A stretch of DNA of 64,000 nucleotides from Mariannaea sp. PMI_226 (Eukaryota > Ascomycota > Sordariomycetes > Hypocreales > Nectriaceae), in contig JANFOG010000011.1 of assembly GCA_024336345.1 (NCBI GenBank), positions 372,001 to 436,000 of the forward strand, in the 5' to 3' direction. Below are positions 35,753 through 49,590 of this stretch, in pieces; position 1 is the first letter of the stretch, and every line of letters begins with the position of its first letter. Both the position numbers and the translations under genes were made by a program. The notes beneath the pieces are model-generated. The model saw only the letters and a list, made by a program, of their open reading frames with translations, searched no databases and was not told the origin of the DNA.

Positions 35753-37200
35753 GGCCAATTTCGCACCACAAGTCTTAGGCTCCGGATGGATGCAGTTCGG
35801 CTTCTAAAAAAAAAAAAAAATTCTTGCTGACGAGTTAAGCTGTCCGCAGCATGCTCAGAACTCGAATGGAGCGATGTCGTTCTCACGGGATAGTAAGACT
35901 AGGCCGTTCCGGTAACAGCCAGATGTGTGTCGTAGAGTGTAGGCAATTGCAAGTGCGAGCACGCAGCTTTTAGAGACGGGGAGCCGGACAGGGTACCTTG
36001 CCTGAGGCGTGGTCCGGGCTGATGATGACCTTGAACTCCTCCCGTTTCCAGTTGAAGGATTTAAATGATCCAACGCTATGACGGATTAGAGTGTAGGAGC
36101 TTTGAGGTCTGACTGCCTAGAATGCGTTTCAACCAAAAGTCGAGAATAAAGGAGGTGCTGTAGCGGGCGTAGCACTTGGTGGTACAGCTCTCGGTCAATC
36201 TGACTTGGGAATCCAAAGGCGCTTGTAGCGCAGAAATTCAGCGGCAAAAATGCGAGTACTCAGTTGGCTGTAGGTAGGAAGTCGAGCAGGATGAAGAGGA
36301 TGGCTCTTAGTGATGAGAGAAGGCAATAATTAGAGGGTTAATTAGAAACGGAGATGACGGCGTATTAAGTTCAATAGAACACTCGGTAAAGTGTAGTAGA
36401 GGGTGCTCAAGGTGAAGAGTAAGGGCCAAGTCGAAGAATTTGGGGAAGAGACCACAGAGTCTTGGGGGGAGAGGGTGAGATGACGTTGAGAGTGGAGGAG
36501 ATGTTGTGTTTTTGAGCACGGAGGAACACAACACAGTCGGTCTCGGATCTTGCAAGATGTAGTAGAAGAAGGTCGAATTGACTCGACTGCGATCAACCCA
36601 GAATGAACCTCGAGGGTCAAACTGGGGGAATGAGCGGAAGATATCGATGAGCTGAGTGGGTTCTAGACCTTGGATCAAGCTTGACAGGGATTAGGGCTGG
36701 GGAACGTTGCGATATCAGCCCAGGATCAGGGCAGTGTAAAAAAAATGGATGAGCACTGGGGGAACCAGGGAATAGGCGGCGACTGGACACGATGTTTCAC
36801 TTCTCACTTACAGGCGTAAGAGTGAGCGAGGGTGTGGATGTGGGCTTGGGTGTGTATCTTGTTGGCGTGGGCGTGGAGCTGGAGTTGGAGCAAGAAGGGG
36901 GATAATTAATACAGAGCACAAGAACGGCTGCAGTGGGTCTCCGTACAATAGCAAGACGTTCTGTTCTGGTAAGTGGAGGACAGAATGGTTCGAAGTCGTA
37001 GCTCCCCTAATGCTGAAGCTCGAAAGAGGTAAGGTACCTATGCAAAGGTATACGTTGATGGTGAAAGGAAAGAAGAAAGGAAGAAAGGAAGAGAGAAAGA
37101 AGAGTTGAAGTACCAAGGTACGCAGGCTGTAACAGAGAGGAAGGCACTGGGGGGGAGTCCAGTGTGAGGCGAGAGAGGGGAAATAGCCACGCCCAGGGCA
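35753..37200 (-). promoter_or_regulatory. Very long AUG-free leader/promoter of the C2H2 gene, with leader intron
   Basis: The minus strand has no ATG from 37200 down to 35853 (1348 nt), while the plus strand of the same DNA has about 28. One ATG at 35852 opens a five-codon frame, but it lies in a likely leader intron (35996-35804, donor GTACCC, acceptor after a T15 tract). With that intron removed, the first AUG is the one at 35752. The stretch is GA-rich on plus (CT-rich on the coding strand), especially 37050-37110. This is the signature of a scanned leader of more than 1.2 kb, as known for tightly regulated fungal transcription factor genes. Transcript ends are inferred. Confidence 0.6.
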
Positions 37201-38354
37201 CATCCAAGAGGCCAAGATGGACATGGACATGGACTTGGGCGACAGCTCGGCGGGAGTCTTTTTCTCACTCACAGCATCGGTTGGGCGTGTTGGATCAGAC
37301 GGAGACGTGAGAGACGGGATGGAGACGGGGCGGGCACTAACTTACATTTTCGTTAGGCACGTCAAAGGCCATGGAAGGGGTACAGGAACTAGAATAGCGG
37401 CCCCCAAGCGCCATCGCCAACGCTGCAGCAAGCTAGGTCCTACGAAGGTACGTACAATGAATTGTTGAGAGAGTGACCTTCTTCCAATGCGATGTGGTAT
37501 CAAACGGGTCTGCAGCGAACTATCCTTGGCCGTCTGTCTAGCTAGAGGTGCCACCAGATCGATGGCGAGAATCTTCCCAGGTGGTTGTCAAGGATCGCCC
37601 GCGCGTCACTTCTATTGGACGCCGGTTTTCGTATGCGGACACGGATACAGAAGAATGGAATTGCAGTATGGAAAAGAAAAAATTTCGAGGCAATTCCGCC
37701 CTCAAGTTTTCCCCCCACGATGCTGCTAAGCCGAGGAAAGGAAAATGGTACCAAGAGCCGAGATTGGCACATGCTCGCAGCTCACATGCAAAGAAGGTCG
37801 AGGCAAGGGAGAGAGTGAGAGAGGGTCGAGAAGGCTGAGAATGCCGCACGTAGGGAGGAGGATGGAACAGCGGCTCGTCTCTTTCTGTGGTGTCTCTACT
37901 TTCTTCCTGCACAAACGGATCTCCGGGCGGGTGACAAACGCGGTGGCCAAAAGGGGGGTGTGGTTTGGGAACTTGGTAAATACTATGGAGGTGGGCAAAG
38001 GGGGTGGTAGCTTCACAATGAGGAGTGCGCATCCAGGGATGCACAGAGATGGATGGCCTCAAGGTTACAAGCAGCAAGGAACCCGGTACGTACCCGAGAG
38101 GGCGCTGGTAGGGTAGTGGACACCACCCAGCCGCCAGCCGCCAACCTTAACGTTCCTGGAGTTGGAGCTCTGCAGGGGAGTGAGGCTACGAAGTAGACTA
38201 CTGTACAAAGTACACCCAGGTGCGATAGATGGTCAAGTGAGCTAGCCCGCAGGCCGGTACCTATGTAATACTGTCCTCAACACTGATTGTTTCTGGTTTG
38301 TCTCGACGGTGCACTAAATTGTTAGCAATGTCTTGTCTTGTCTTTTTTTCTTTC

Positions 38355-38379
38355 TTTTTTTTTTTTTTTTTTTTTTTTT
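38355..38379. repeat. Poly-T tract (25 nt)
   Basis: Uninterrupted run of T on the plus strand, preceded by shorter T runs. Confidence 0.95.
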
Positions 38380-39844
38380 GGATGGATTTTATTTTGGGTT
38401 GGTTTGGCTGGGGGGAGAGGGTCCTGCCGCCACCGCCTTGAGCACGACCTGTGTGTGGCTCATCAGCGCCAGTTCTGCACACCAATTGTTGCTGAAAGTG
38501 CATGTTTCCTCCAGGCAACGGCGCGTTGGAAAGAAATAGTTGGGTGCTACAAGAATCCATGGGTCTTCCGCTCCAGTGCAACCCGTCTGCTGTATGGTAC
38601 AGGTATGGTACAGGGATAAGATTCTCTCTGAGTTACCAGCCCAGCAACCCGCCCCAAGAAAACACACAATGCTGGAGAGGCCAGAACCAGCCACGCATCC
38701 AGGAAGCAAAAGCTCAACCAGTCCGTTGTCCAAACGCTGTGATTCTGTCTCACATTATCCCTCTCTTCTCCGCGCTTTTTTGAGCCGCTTGCGCAGATAA
38801 TAGAAATTACTGTATATTTGGTTCTAAAATAAGCTCATCACGGGGGTGTGTTCACAATGCCCTCTTTGCTCTTTTCTCCTCTCCGTGGATGATGATGTGC
38901 GAACGTGCTATGTATATATGGTCCGGAAGATGTAAAATCCACCTGTCTACGGCATGGCAAACTCAGCCCGTATACTGTACCCTTCCATTTTCTCACGGTA
39001 GATCCTGGTACATGACTCTATGCCTAAGTGGTTTATCAACCATTTGCCCCATTAGCCGCAGCTGGGTTCGTCCCATTCATGGCTCTTCTATCCTAATCTT
39101 TACCCACCCCCCTTCTTTCCCCTTTCAAACGGTGCCTTGTGTGAGCCATGAAGGACTAAAAGAAGAGCCAGTAAGGTCAGACAGCGGATATATGGACGAA
39201 TAAAGTATAATACGCACACATATGCGGGACACCACCCACCTGACAACGGCATACGCTAGGAAACTCTCTGAAAGCCGTCATGATTAGACCCTGGAGCTGC
39301 ACCAAGACCTCCAAGTGCGAGTTAGTATTGACGAGAGAGAAGCCAGGAATAAAAAAGCGGTCCACTGATCCCCACCGCCATCCGTCCCGGCCGATTGTCG
39401 CCTTGCCGTTCCTGACTTGGACTCGTTCTCCAAGCTCGCCTTGCCCCCCTGTCGGTTTGCCAAACCACCAACGGTCCCTGGCCCGGTACTTTGCCAGTTT
39501 GCCTGCCGAATGCCACAGGCCTTCAAACCCGGCTGCGCCAACGTTGGCTTGCAGTTGGGTGGGCTCTTAGAGGTTGGTTTGGTTCATCCAGTCAATCTGC
39601 CTTGAGCTCCATGGTCCCTAATCGCGCAATGCACACAAGTCAATTCGTGCGACATCAACCAACGGAGGAAAGTCGATCAATGTAAGGAGTACACCAAACA
39701 CTACACATTATTCACCAGTTAGGCTCGGAGCGATTCCATGTTGCATCCTCGGTGGATAATCCCGAATACTCAGCCATGATCTGGCCCTGGTGACTGCAAA
39801 GGCCCTCCTTCCCGACCATCCACTAGCCCAGAGAGGGCATGTCA

Positions 39845-39882
39845 TGAACCTCTGAGGAACCTCTCAGGAACCTCTCAGGAAC
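39845..39882. repeat. Short tandem repeat, ~11-bp unit GGAACCTCTCA
   Basis: Three adjoining copies with small changes (GAACCTCTGAG, GAACCTCTCAG, GAACCTCTCAG) followed by a partial copy, in non-coding DNA. Confidence 0.8.
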
Positions 39883-42800
39883 ATCCACTGTTTCATAAGT
39901 GAATGTGTTCACATCTCCAACACTCATCGATCAATTAATCAAGTGATTGGTGTGAACTAACAACCTTCAGCCACGTTCTTTCTCTTCTCTCGCCTCCCGA
40001 TCATCAGCATCAACCAAATACATTCTATCAACTAAGATGAAATATCCAACCCGATTGGTAACGATGACCGTCGATTGCATAATACAATCTTTAGACTCTA
40101 ATTCGTGCAAAGTTCCTCCCTCCCTCCTTCTCCATTTTCTCAAATCATCAGAAGATAGCTCAACTACCTGACAGTTCCCCATTGCAGAGCATAGCTTAGC
40201 TAGAAGCTCGCGAAGTGGGCTTCCCCCCTCCCAAAAAAAAACCGGATCAACGACCAAGTCAGGCGACGGTTCTGGTCCGTGTTTAAGATCACCCAATATC
40301 AGGTGTCATTCATCAGCTATTTTCTATCTTGTAGAGCTGTCCAGCATCCTCGCGTAGCAAATCAGTGTATAAATTCATCCCTTGGGTTTGGCGATGTTGG
40401 TGATGACGTCGACATGCCCGGCTATCATTTACTTTGAGATTATCCAACCCTCTAGGACCTGTTAACATAGTATTGCTTCAGCTAGCATTCCAAGCTCAGG
40501 CCAACTTAGAACAAGGATGAAGCTTCAAGCAGAGGGGCTCATTCTTGCCCTAAGTCACCTCGGTCAAATATTGCATCCATGACTGTCATAGATTACTATT
40601 CACTGCTGATGCGCCATCTGACACTTGCATACACCAACTTTTCCGGATTCCTTGACCCTGGGAAAGCATTGGCCCAAAGAACGTACGAGCAGATGACTGG
40701 AGGGAATCCGCTTAAGAGGACTTGCCGATTCCCAGAGGTTCGTGCTGAGTCATGGCACGAGTGCCGAACGATCAGCATAGGAGGCCCCTCTGAATTGGAG
40801 ATACACGTGGAGAAGGCCTGAACCCTGCAAAGTCACAGCCTCAAATGGCCGGGGAATGGGTGCCTGCTCGTCTGGCCATTGACCAAAGGTGAAAAGTGCC
40901 GTGAATCGTACGATGTCATCCCTTTTGCTGAATTGCCGTCGCCTAGAGCGCCTGGCTCTAGGAGGCTACGCATTTTGGGCTTGATTTAACGAAACGACTA
41001 CTTCACCGCCTTCAACCAACAAACTTATGATGAGGTGCATGCACTGTATCATGTTCCTAGATCGTAGACACGCGCATTATCCCCATGCTGTACCCAAAAG
41101 TGTTGGCGTTGACCTCTTTGCGGGAATTTCACCTGTGGCTTCGCGCGCCCGCTCAAGGACGGGCAAACCCCACATTCATGGAGGGGCGATGTGCGAAGGA
41201 TTCAATAGTCTCTACTTCGCCAGGTCTCTATGTATGTATTAATTACCAACCACATTGTTCACAGCCTTTGTTTTTATGTGTAATTACTTATAACATAGAC
41301 CACCGTGGCATAGAGTAAGTATATTATGGGTAGAGAGGGCCTTGATATTGTCTTTTGTATCGTTTCTACCGTTAAATATAGCACGTACATAACTTGCTTT
41401 GTAGTGGCCTCAGGGAGACGCCTTGGATGGTTCGATTGACAAGCCTTGACAGGTCCGACCAGCTCATCATGTTACAAAATCGATCACCTCCGACAAGGTA
41501 CTCCGTAGTAATTAGCAAGATAGGTACCTAATAACTTCCCTTGCCGATCAGCGTGCAATACAGGTAAACGGCGAAACTTAAAATTTGCGCAAATGGGTCA
41601 GTTTATCATTCCAGATGATTCAACCTGGAAACAACACCAAAATAGTAGCATTGTACTAGGCGCTGCCCGTAAGGATCAAAAGTCATTGAGTCAACGACAG
41701 ACGACGACCATGGTGTGGTAATAGCAAAGCCTATGGGTTATTTCTGTGGAAACATCCATGTCCATGGCTCTGTAATCTTGTCTGTAGTCCACTTGAGCAC
41801 ACGTTTGCTACCAGTGCTCCTCGTATTAGGACGCCAGTCTTGAATCCGGTTTCCGTTACATGCGATTGCCCTCATGCCTAGGTGTCTAGGTGGGAATGGA
41901 AGACAGTGTGGAGGAAACCTGCCTGAAAGTTCAAACGGTTGTCAAGAATGCAGGGCTGGTATCGATCCTTTCCATAAATGACACTTGACCCTTGGCTCCC
42001 CTGAGCCTGTCAGTAAAAGTGAGTCTCAAAAGATTGGATGGGCTCCAGGGATCCCTCGTCCAGACGAAATTCGGCAGTTCCCAATCAAGATATCAGGACT
42101 GACACACTAGTAAGCGGGCTGTCGCACAGTGGCTCAGTATCTCAACTTATCAATGCGCTGAGCATTGATCTGAAAATGAACCGCACGTCTTGTCTCACGA
42201 TATGACAAGCTCTCTGCACAGTAGTTCCAGTCTCCTTTTTAAAATATATTTCGGCTCCTGTATTGAATATATTGCGCTCGAGCATTTGCACAAGGCGGAA
42301 AGCAGCCATCAACTACATGATTTTAAGCGTTGTGCCATGAACTAATTAGCCTGCTTGAAAATTCGGTTTCACGATAGGTTCCAGATGAAGAAATGCCAAT
42401 GTTGATAGTAGCTTCAATTTGCGGTCCCAGAGTTTTCTATAGAGGAGACATTCCAATCGTAATCAGATACTTCATCCACTCTCCTCAGATCAGATTACTG
42501 CGTTGCGTTACAACAACATTCTGCGGGACCACAAACTCGGGTCTCGTACACAGAATTGGGAGAGGGGGGCACGCTATGCACGATAGCTTGTTCAATGGTA
42601 CCTTGGCTCTATATCTAAACTTTGAAATCGACATACGTGGTAATTAACTCTTATTCCAGATATGGGTACACGATGTGAGTAAATTTTAGTTTATTTTCTT
42701 GGTAGTCAAAGAAGCCGTCTGTCACATCGATGCTAGTGCTAAGTTGGAGAAGAGCGCCGAGGCTCCATACCGTGACCCAAGGATATCAGCCTAAATTCTT

Positions 42801-45800
42801 CACAGGAACATTGGTGATATTGCTTCAGTATGCAATTCAGCGTAATACCTGACTTTGTTTCCACTGATTTACTGATTAGTTGCCGGCTAAAGAGAACTGT
42901 CAAAATCGCCGAGATTGATTGGGGACCAAGTTAGATGTCTCCTGGTTGCAGGTCCACTTGGCCGGAGCAGAGAATGTGCGCTTTCAAGCCCACCCTTCAT
43001 GGATCTTCGGTTCAGCTGATCAAGTAGCCGCGGGTGTGTATCACTGGTATTGGTCGGCCGACCAGACCCAAATTGGTCCTTCAATTCCAGGTAAGCCACT
43101 GACTAAGCGACTTTAATCCAACTGCATGAGTGACAGCACAGTAGCCCTATGTTGTACGTAATTGGCAGTCTCGACCTAAGCACAAAAATCAACGAGTTGC
43201 TCCGTTTTACGTAGTAAGTAGGAGCAGCAGTGTCCACCCGCCAGAAGGCGCATCTCACAAAGACTACCTGTCTACCTGCCGTACCTTTCTAAATCTGAGC
43301 TTCAATAGTAATTCAATCTCCTTCGCCTCCAATTGACTTCACCCATGCTCATCAGTATAGCCATTCTTCCAAATCATCTCTTTCTAAGCGGAAAACATCA
43401 GTTGAGATGTCAAACCGACATCCGCTTGGCAGGGAATAATTAATTATCTGCCTTCCCTCCCGATCCTCTGCCTGCCAGCCTTGCTCACGACTGAAAGCTG
43501 CTGAAAGAATTAAAGGGGGCTTGTAACCCGCCATTGTCTGCTACAGCCTCTAGTTCCGCACCAGTCTGCGGGGTAGAGGACGCGGGGCTGACGCATTGTG
43601 TGAAGTACGTATCCGGGTCTCATCACCCTTCCAGTTTGTTGTGGGCACTGGGCAGCCTTGCTGCTGTCGATGTCAATCATTATACGATCTAGCCGTTGCT
43701 TGGGGCTAGACTTTCTCTTCTGGGCAAATGCCGTTTTCGATAATCTGGAGCCGGGGCCGCATCACTAGATCAAGTAAGTAAGTCGAATCGGAGTATCCAG
43801 CTGCCTGGTCGATATAATCGACGTGCTATTGATTAGGCAGTGAAACTCTGTTCGAAGTCATCAATGAAAAACCATCCTCCAACGAACATGCTCTGCAGGT
43901 ACCAATCATTCTCACTAATACATTCATGCAAACTTTGTAGCCTACTTTTCAGCCCAACTTCATACTCTACTCTGTTGTCAATCAAACTACATGATCCCTC
44001 TCAGTAATGAGGCTCTGTAGTTATTTCTCCCATCGGGGATTTTCTCCAGAACAGTTCAGGAACGCGCATGCATGCATGATCTGAAACGCAGTACTGGGAT
44101 AATTCCCGGGGCAGTAGGTATGTACCACGTTCTTCATACATACATTGGTAGGTATGTTTGAAGTAATGACGGAACATTGCATATATTGACTGGATAGCAG
44201 ATGCCCGGGCTGTCCCAGGTTTGGGGGTGGAGACGGCCGGCTTGTGTGTCTGGCTTCTATTGGGCATGAGGTCCCAATTCATTCAATGAGCGTTACCAAT
44301 TTGGGTTCAACAGGGCCCATTCGCCTGGTCAGCTCCCCAGACCTAAAATTGAGAATGATCCCGGGACTGGAGCAAAACACAATTTCCCGTTCATCAGCCC
44401 TCCATTCATGGGTGTCAAGATGGGCAAAAAAAAATTCCCTTACACATTAAAAAAAATTCCAAATAAAAAGTACCACCAGAATCTAGACCAGTGATTACCG
44501 GGAAAAAAGACTAGCACCATCCTCGACTCTAGGTCATTCCCGGCTGACGAACATCCCTTCGGGCAGTTTATGCCTCTCTCTTAGCCTCTTGATCTAACTT
44601 ATTGGATAATTAGACGCAGCCCCGTCTTGTCAACAACTGGGGAAGCTAGAAGGAATCGTCTCCCAAGCTCCTCGCCCAAGGTAAGCCAAGGTTCCCTGCA
44701 TAAATTGGGCTTACACCACTACACTGTGTAGGTAGAACCCACCGTGACTGCGGTGCTCCGCCAGCAAATCAGTTCAGGGGTACATCAGAGATGACCAGGA
44801 ATTAGGCGACTCTCACTGTGGTATCAGTTCGTATTTCTTGTAGAAATCGACGGCGGACAAATCGACGATTTACTAAGGTCGGGGTCAACTTTGGATCTGC
44901 TTTCCTCTTACGGCATTGGGCCTCGATAATATCTTGCAGATTCAAGCACTCCCTCTCCAACGTTCTCTGAATTTCGCAAGCCAGGGGAGAAACGTACTTA
45001 GTAGACAAACACAAGGCTCTCGACGCTGAGCGGGCCCTAAGACGGTCGCTATGTTTCTCTCCTGTGACCACCTCATAGCTCATCAGGCCTTTTTTTTTAA
45101 TCACAGCAGTATCATTGATATGTATAATGGGGATATCCACTGACACTATGAATAAGCCGGAACATGAGCCAAAGCATTCTTGTTTTGGGTGGAGGTCTCA
45201 CGCCTCGTTGGTCCGCTTGTAAATGATTCGTGATAAAAAGAACTATGGCACTGATGCATGAAAGAATTAATAAGTTGAGAGCAAGGGTCAATCATGGACT
45301 ATCCAAATCCCCGAGAATTCTTGGGCTAGGAGGTACTCTGGATCGTCTCTAGTTCGCGTGGCTTCTGCCACAACGAATGAAATTGCTGGCCGGTCCTTGT
45401 TGCAGTCAATCGCTTCAAAGATCCGAGGTTGATAAATCAGCCGCGATTCGCAGTTTGAAGGCAATTTGAAGGCAAGCCAAGTGTAAGGTAATCGATATCT
45501 GAGAAATCAAGTATCACCAGACCTTTAACCAACACGTTGGGGACATCCATGTTAACCTTGAGCTGCACAATGTCTTCCATATTTCGCCACTACGAGACAT
45601 GATATTACTATTGCTCAATTTGATCGAGACCTCGGAGTAGCCATAATATCGTTTTTTTTTTCTTGTTCACTGTGGCGGCCAGGGTTATCTCGAGGACACA
45701 TTCCTGAAGAAGCATTCCTCACGAGTCTCGCATGCAGGCTAAGACCAAAAGGTTTTGAGGAACCGACCATGACAAGTCAAGTCGGGGCTTTTCAAATAGT

Positions 45801-47281
45801 CATTGCTTCCTCACCAGCGCCAAGAACTTGTACGCAGTTTTTATTGTCCCTCACATGCACACCTCTTCCCAAAGAAACTGGGATGCGTCGGGCTTGATAT
45901 TATGCTGCGAATGACTCCATTCCTAACTCGGGTCAGCTACGCCGAGACGCTAGAGCATGAGGATCGACACCGGACAGATGATGGGCAGCATGGCCCAGCA
46001 TGCAAAGGTAGCAATGATCCCTGGTTAAAGCACATCGCCGTACCCATCCGGTAGCCACGGACAGACGAACACCGAGCTCTCTCCCCCGTTGTAATTATGC
46101 GAGATAAGGGGTGCGAGTGAACAGCCCTTGTCAGTGCTTGCGACACTGCCGCTAACATGAACCCGCGTATCGGGGTAGGGGTAATCAAGAAACACACGGC
46201 AATGAATGAACTTTGGTTCATACATGGAACTGATGTATGGTGGTAGAAATCTCCGAAGCTTTACAGATGTTGACAGTACTTTGATATCTTTGCCATGGTC
46301 TAGATCGGAGAAAAGATGGACTTATTCGTGTGTTGCATGCACACCACCCACTTACGTGTGCTTCCGGAAGAAAGTGCATGACAGCTAATATCAACGCTTG
46401 CTCCATAATGGCTGGGGCTTACAAGTCAGAAGCCCCATGCAACCCAGCCCAACCTGACTCTGGAAAAGAAAGACGACGGAATATTGGGCCCGCCGCCCTG
46501 CCACCCAATGTACCTATTTTTCGGAATAAGATACCGAGTTTCTCTAACTGGTGTGGTCTCGAAAGTCTTTTGATGCTTCTTTTCTTCTCTCTCGTTTCAT
46601 TTATTCCCCCCTCATCTCCTCTCTTTGTGTCTTGGTTAGCTCTCCCGTCTTTCCCTTTTCTCTCAACGCGAGAGCGCGAGAGCGCGAGAGGCCTTTTGTT
46701 TTCGTCGGAAATCAATGCACGACGGACTGGTCAAGCTATCAAACAGACATGCGACTCATGGGGCGGCGGCAATGGTGAGATCGACCTCTGGTCGTCCTTG
46801 GCCGGAGGCGGCGGTCCGTTGAGGGGCGGTCCGGTCCAACCACATTTCTCGTAAAATAGTCGGTGACGAGTGGATGTATAGTCTATACCCCCTTCGTCTT
46901 TGTTGACTACCAAACAAGCCATAACTAGGGGAATTCTTTGCATTGCCAAAAGTTTTTTAGTTTTTTTTTCTTTTTTGCCTTCTCCCTTGTACGACATACG
47001 CTATCAGCCGTACCATCTATACCTTCTAGTATTTGATAGTGTTGATGAAAGTAGCAGCCTATCCTCCACTTGTACGGGCGTGCCAGTGGTTGTGCAGGAC
47101 CTGGCGCCGCACCCAGAGCTAGATACCACCCATCTGTAGACCTTTCATCCTCCTATGATTATTAACCGCAACCAAATAGCGAAGCCTTTGGCGAAGGGGC
47201 AAGACGATCGGAACAGAGATCTCGGAGCGGCCCGTGCATTTCCGGTAACGACAAACATACAACCAGTGCGTCTTCTATGAA

Positions 47282-47286
47282 GGGGG

Positions 47287-47318
<32 letters not shown>
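47282..47318. repeat. Poly-G tract (G7-A-G29)
   Basis: Seven G, one A, then 29 consecutive G on the plus strand. It can form G-quadruplexes and is prone to length error in sequencing and assembly. Confidence 0.9.
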
Positions 47319-47320
<2 letters not shown>

Positions 47321-49568
47321 CTTTCAACCCAGTAACCTGGGTCATTACAACGAAGACATTGAGATCTCAGTCCACCCTGGGGCACAGTATGTTTATCTGA
47401 GGGACGGCTGTCACATACACGCCATACGAAGGGAATTACGTGGGGTTGGTCGACCGAGTTAGCGCCATCCACACTTGGCGCATCATGCTTCGTAAGATGA
47501 GATATGATATACCTGTATGTGAGGTGATTTAGGTGCTCGAGAAAGCGTTGCGGACGCGCAGTAAGGAGTAAGTCTGGACCTCACCATCAGCAAACCAGGC
47601 TCTAACCTTGAATTCTAGTGTTGCTCATTCACAATCACGGACAGCTGACCCAGTGTCTGAACTTGGCAGTCTACCCGCCAATCGGCCGAGACTAGATCTG
47701 ACTTGCGAAGACATGAGACAAAACCCGTTGAGAGAGGCTGAGCCTAGGGTAGCACAATATCCACATGCCTCCTCTCGGAACCCTGTCCTTATGGAGTGCA
47801 GGAGCGACATAACTAAGATGAAGTGGTGCGATGAAGAAAAAGGAAACAATTATCGAAGGATCCTATGTACAGCGAGTCATGCATACTGCGACGCAGGTGA
47901 CCGGATTCAGACAGTCCACTGTTATTATTGAGGGTCACGCATGTCCACCCCCTCGTCGATCAAGAGGGTGTTGACCCTGCCTGACACGTCTGCCCTATGG
48001 CATTCATTACATTAAGGTGCTTGCTAATGTCAACCTCCCCAGTTAATGGACGGGGACTGGAGCAAGGGTCCAACGAATCACTCTTATTCCTCGAGCTCAG
48101 CTAGGTACCAACACTGACCAACAAAAAAGGTACCGCTAAGACTGACATGGTATTGGTGTGCAATATAGGGTAGCTATTGGCCTAAAGTGCACAATCCATT
48201 CCCATTAAATAGTTACACACATATAATAGTTTAGTAACTATGTCGGGTCTTCTGTCATGGGATAGATGGGTTGGCTGATAGTCTCCGTTTCCAGATGAAA
48301 GCCTACCTAAGATATAGCCAATTGGGGAGACACGGTGACCAACTGTTCTAAGGGAGCTAGTCCTCAAGAAGGTTGTGAAATTTCCACGCTTCTGCCCTGG
48401 TGACGCTTTAAAGCGATTACGTGGCTAAATGGGAGTTTGCCTCCTGTTTGACTAGAAGCTGTGGGTAAGTAAGAACTTTGGGTTATCAAATGGACCCCGA
48501 GGGTAAGGATGATGTTCTCTAATGATCGACAATATGCCACGAGAAACCGGCGTGAAAACCTCGTGTTAAGCCATGTGGTCAATGTCTTATATGCAGTAGT
48601 GGGGGGGGGAGCGAGGTGCAATTGCCTAGCTAGCTAACTTATACGTTAGCTGTATGTTATTATTTGGACGTCGGAATAGCTTCAAGGAAGATCCCTCCCA
48701 ATAAAAAACAAAGTCAGAAGAGAGAAAAGATTGTCGGTGATGCAAAAATGAGGTCGTAAGCCCTATTTCATGCAGACGCGGGCACGTGTTTTATTTTTTT
48801 TATTATAATTTTTTTTTTACTTCTCTCTTGTCCCATGTGGCTTTTCGAGAGTGTTTGTCTCACCGCGGGTTTCGGTCAGTCCGAGGTCTGCAGCAGAGCC
48901 GCCAGGATTTCTGCAATGCAAATGCCAGGTGTTGCCTGTAGCGGGCGATCACTGCAGTTTCCGTCAGAAAATGCATCTCCCATTTGTGCATATAAGTCCT
49001 TCCCACCCTCCTCCAAGTTGGGAGTACCTGTCTCAGGAGGTGATGCAGACGGCGAAGGGGGCTGTGAGTGGGGGATGGATATCAGTCCGAGTTGTCGGTG
49101 TAGGGGGTAAGTAGGGGATGGTGAGGGGGTTATGGGGATCTTCTTTTTGGGTGAAGAGAAGTAATAGAGACATACACAGAGAGTGAGGGAGAGAGGGAGG
49201 GGTCTGTTACCTTACCTCATGGTAGGCGAATTCTAGAAATCCCATGTGCAGACCTTGAGTGTCTCAGCTGAAAAAGATTCTTGGGACTTGAAATTCCCAC
49301 TTTGTTTAACCAATGACGGGGATGGGTAAGAGAGGTGATCGACAAAGCCACGATGAGAAAAGAATGAGTGGGCCCTACACCGCGAGCGTTGCTTTGGTCC
49401 AGATTGTGCCATGCATGTTTCTGCAGGCTTACACGCATCAAACCTACGGGGATTGGGCTGAACACCTGCCTGGCTCTCATTTGCTCCAGGGGTCTTCTCT
49501 CGGCTTTGAGGCTGCGAGTTGCGAGGTAAGGGATGAAGAGACGCACTCCAGTACATAGTATGTACAGG

Positions 49569-49590
49569 GAGAGAGAGAGAGAGAGAGAGC
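49569..49590. repeat. (GA)n microsatellite
   Basis: About ten GA units in a GA-rich neighbourhood. Confidence 0.9.

Noticed and set aside
37538..38077. 179-codon minus-strand frame upstream of the C2H2 gene
   Set aside because: Rich in Pro/Ser/His with no domain, overlapping several equally long frames on both strands, as expected in unconstrained purine/pyrimidine-biased DNA.
46330..46854. 174-codon plus-strand frame
   Set aside because: Low-complexity CT-rich sequence, no domain and no splice partners; probably chance.
47250..47350. Poly-G tract as a telomere-like or CRISPR-like element
   Set aside because: No TTAGGG repeats and no spacer-repeat structure; it is a simple homopolymer.
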